Source: Pseudonocardiales bacterium
GTDB lineage: Bacteria > Actinomycetota > Actinomycetes > Mycobacteriales > Jatrophihabitantaceae
NCBI GenBank assembly: GCA_030840415.1
Contig: JAVEEO010000249.1
Location: 1 to 7,199, forward strand
Reading direction: 5' to 3'
Length of the DNA stretch: 7,199 nt
In this document: piece after piece, positions 5,934-7,199 of the stretch
How positions within the stretch are numbered: the stretch's first letter is position 1
How the letters are laid out: the number at the start of each line of letters is the position of its first letter
The notes under the pieces: model-generated
What the model saw: the letters and a program-made list of their open reading frames with translations, nothing else
What the model was told of the DNA's origin: nothing
Database searches by the model: none
Made by a program: the position numbers and the translations under genes

Positions 5934-7199
5934 TTAGACGACGAAGTTGATCAAGCGGCCGGGGACGGTGACGACCCGCCTGGTGGGCTTGTCCTGCAGC
6001 GCCGCCAGCACCTTCTCATCGGCTCGGGCGGCGGCCTCCAGGGTGGCCGGGTCGGCGTCCGGGGCAACCGAGATGACCGAGCGCACCTTGCCGTTGACCT
6101 GCACCGGAATCTCGATCCGGTCCTCGACCAGCATCGCCTCGTCCACCGGCGGGAACTCCTGCCAGGCCAGCGACTGCTCGTGGCCCAGCCGGGCCCACAG
6201 CTCCTCGGCCACGTGCGGAGCCAGCGGCGCCAGCATCAGCGCCAGCGCCTCGGCCACCGCTCGCGGCGTGCCGCCGTCCGGATAGGCCTGGGTGACGGCG
6301 TTGTTCAGCTCGGTGATCCGGGCGATCGAGGTGTTGAACCGCAGCGTCTGATACCCCTCCCGCACCGCGGCGATGGTCCGGTGCAGCAACCGGTTCAGCT
6401 CCAGCGGCACCTCGACGTCGGCCACGTGCGGCTGGCCGGTGTGCTCGTCCAGCACCACCCGCCAGATCCGCTGCAGCAGCCGGTACGGCCCGACGATCGC
6501 CTTGGCGTCCCATGGCCGGGACTGGTCCAGCGGACCGGAGAACATCTCGAACAGCCGGAAGGTGTCGGTACCGAAGGCCGCCACGAACTCGTCCGGGGTG
6601 ACCACGTTCTTCAGGCTCTTGCCGATCTTGCCGAACTCCCGGTTCACCGGCTCGCCGCCGTGGAAGAACCGGCCGTCGCGCTCGATCACCTCGGCCGCCT
6701 CGACGTAGAAGCCGTCGGAATTGGTGTAGGCCGGCAACTGCAGCATGCCCTGGTTGACCAGCCGGTGGAACGGCTCGCGGCTGGACAGGTAGCCCAGGTC
6801 GAACAGCACCTTGTGCCAGAACCGGGCATACAGCAGGTGCAGCACGGCGTGCTCCACCCCGCCGACGTAGAGGTCCACCCCGCCCAGCGGCCGCTGCGCG
6901 GTAGGGCCTATCCAGTACCGCTCGATCTCGGGGTCCACCGGCGCGGTGGTGTTGGTGGGGTCCAGGTAGCGCAGCGCGTACCAGCACGAGCCTGCCCAGT
7001 TGGGCATGGTGTTGGTCTCGCGCCGGTAGCGCTTGGCGCCCCCACCCAGATCCAGCTCGACGTTCACCCAGTCGCTCAGCCGGCCCAGCGGCGGCTGGGG
7101 CTCGGAGTCGGCGTCATCGGGCGGGTAGGACTTCGGGGTGAAGTCGTTGGTCTCGGGCAGCAGCAGCGGCAGCATCCCGGCCGGCAGCGCGACGGGCTG
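5934..7199 (-). CDS. leuS: Leucyl-tRNA synthetase, C-terminal 421 residues (5' end outside window)
   Basis: The frame is open through the window edge and ends with TAA at 5934-5936; full-length actinobacterial LeuS is about 950 residues, so the N-terminal HIGH motif and most of the editing domain are missing. In local numbering: the catalytic-domain segment [18 protein letters not shown] (61-78), [20 protein letters not shown] (109-128), a zinc-free insert with a [13 protein letters not shown] strand (151-163), and the KMSKS loop as KIGKS (191-195), the usual Gly-containing actinobacterial variant. The helical anticodon-binding domain spans about 215-350. The C-terminal domain contains [13 protein letters not shown] and ends in [13 protein letters not shown]. 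The enzyme attaches leucine to tRNA-Leu in the cytoplasm and is essential. degV follows 10 bp downstream. Confidence 0.97.
   Translation of the reverse strand, partial: QPVALPAGMLPLLLPETNDFTPKSYPPDDADSEPQPPLGRLSDWVNVELDLGGGAKRYRRETNTMPNWAGSCWYALRYLDPTNTTAPVDPEIERYWIGPTAQRPLGGVDLYVGGVEHAVLHLLYARFWHKVLFDLGYLSSREPFHRLVNQGMLQLPAYTNSDGFYVEAAEVIERDGRFFHGGEPVNREFGKIGKSLKNVVTPDEFVAAFGTDTFRLFEMFSGPLDQSRPWDAKAIVGPYRLLQRIWRVVLDEHTGQPHVADVEVPLELNRLLHRTIAAVREGYQTLRFNTSIARITELNNAVTQAYPDGGTPRAVAEALALMLAPLAPHVAEELWARLGHEQSLAWQEFPPVDEAMLVEDRIEIPVQVNGKVRSVISVAPDADPATLEAAARADEKVLAALQDKPTRRVVTVPGRLINFVV

Noticed and set aside
6615..6629. KIGKS instead of KMSKS in LeuS as a possible active-site defect.
   Set aside because: A Gly in the third position of this loop is, as far as I recall, normal for actinobacterial leucyl-tRNA synthetases.

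Overview
The window looks like chromosomal DNA from a high-GC actinomycete. Codons across most of it end in G or C, GTG and TTG starts are plausible, and LeuS, the DegV protein and the large membrane protein all read like actinobacterial family members. I cannot assign a genus. The left and right parts look like normal chromosome. The middle (about 1440-3060) is visibly less GC-rich and carries small, partly broken genes.

Layout. (1) Minus strand, 1-1416: the N-terminal 472 residues of a secreted glycoside hydrolase family 3 enzyme, with a TetR-operator-like palindrome upstream. (2) 1417-1692: a non-coding gap ending in a long nested hairpin. (3) Minus strand, 2884 down to 1693: a small accessory cluster, read as a 68-aa protein, a roughly 218-aa hypothetical protein now split by two single-base frameshifts, and a short broken zinc-ribbon-like ORF. 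It is preceded by an array of about eight ~10-bp GGTC-type repeats (2961-3040). (4) Plus strand, 3166-4812: an uncharacterised polytopic membrane protein with GT-C-glycosyltransferase-like architecture, followed 2 bp later by a small Phd/YefM-type antitoxin with no toxin beside it. (5) Minus strand, 7199 down to 5069: the 3' part of leuS followed 10 bp later by a degV gene, which converges on the antitoxin with only 5 bp between the stop codons.

How the parts relate. leuS-degV is probably one transcription unit. The membrane protein and antitoxin are probably co-transcribed. The GH3 enzyme would hydrolyse glycosides outside the cell and seems to be controlled on its own. The central cluster looks like a remnant of an acquired element that is decaying, although single-base assembly errors in C/G runs could give the same picture.

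I found no complete new defence or mobile system, no CRISPR array, no rRNA or tRNA, and no transposase or integrase. The best leads are the phased repeat array with its small gene cluster, the toxin-less antitoxin behind a membrane protein, and the GT-C-like membrane protein itself.
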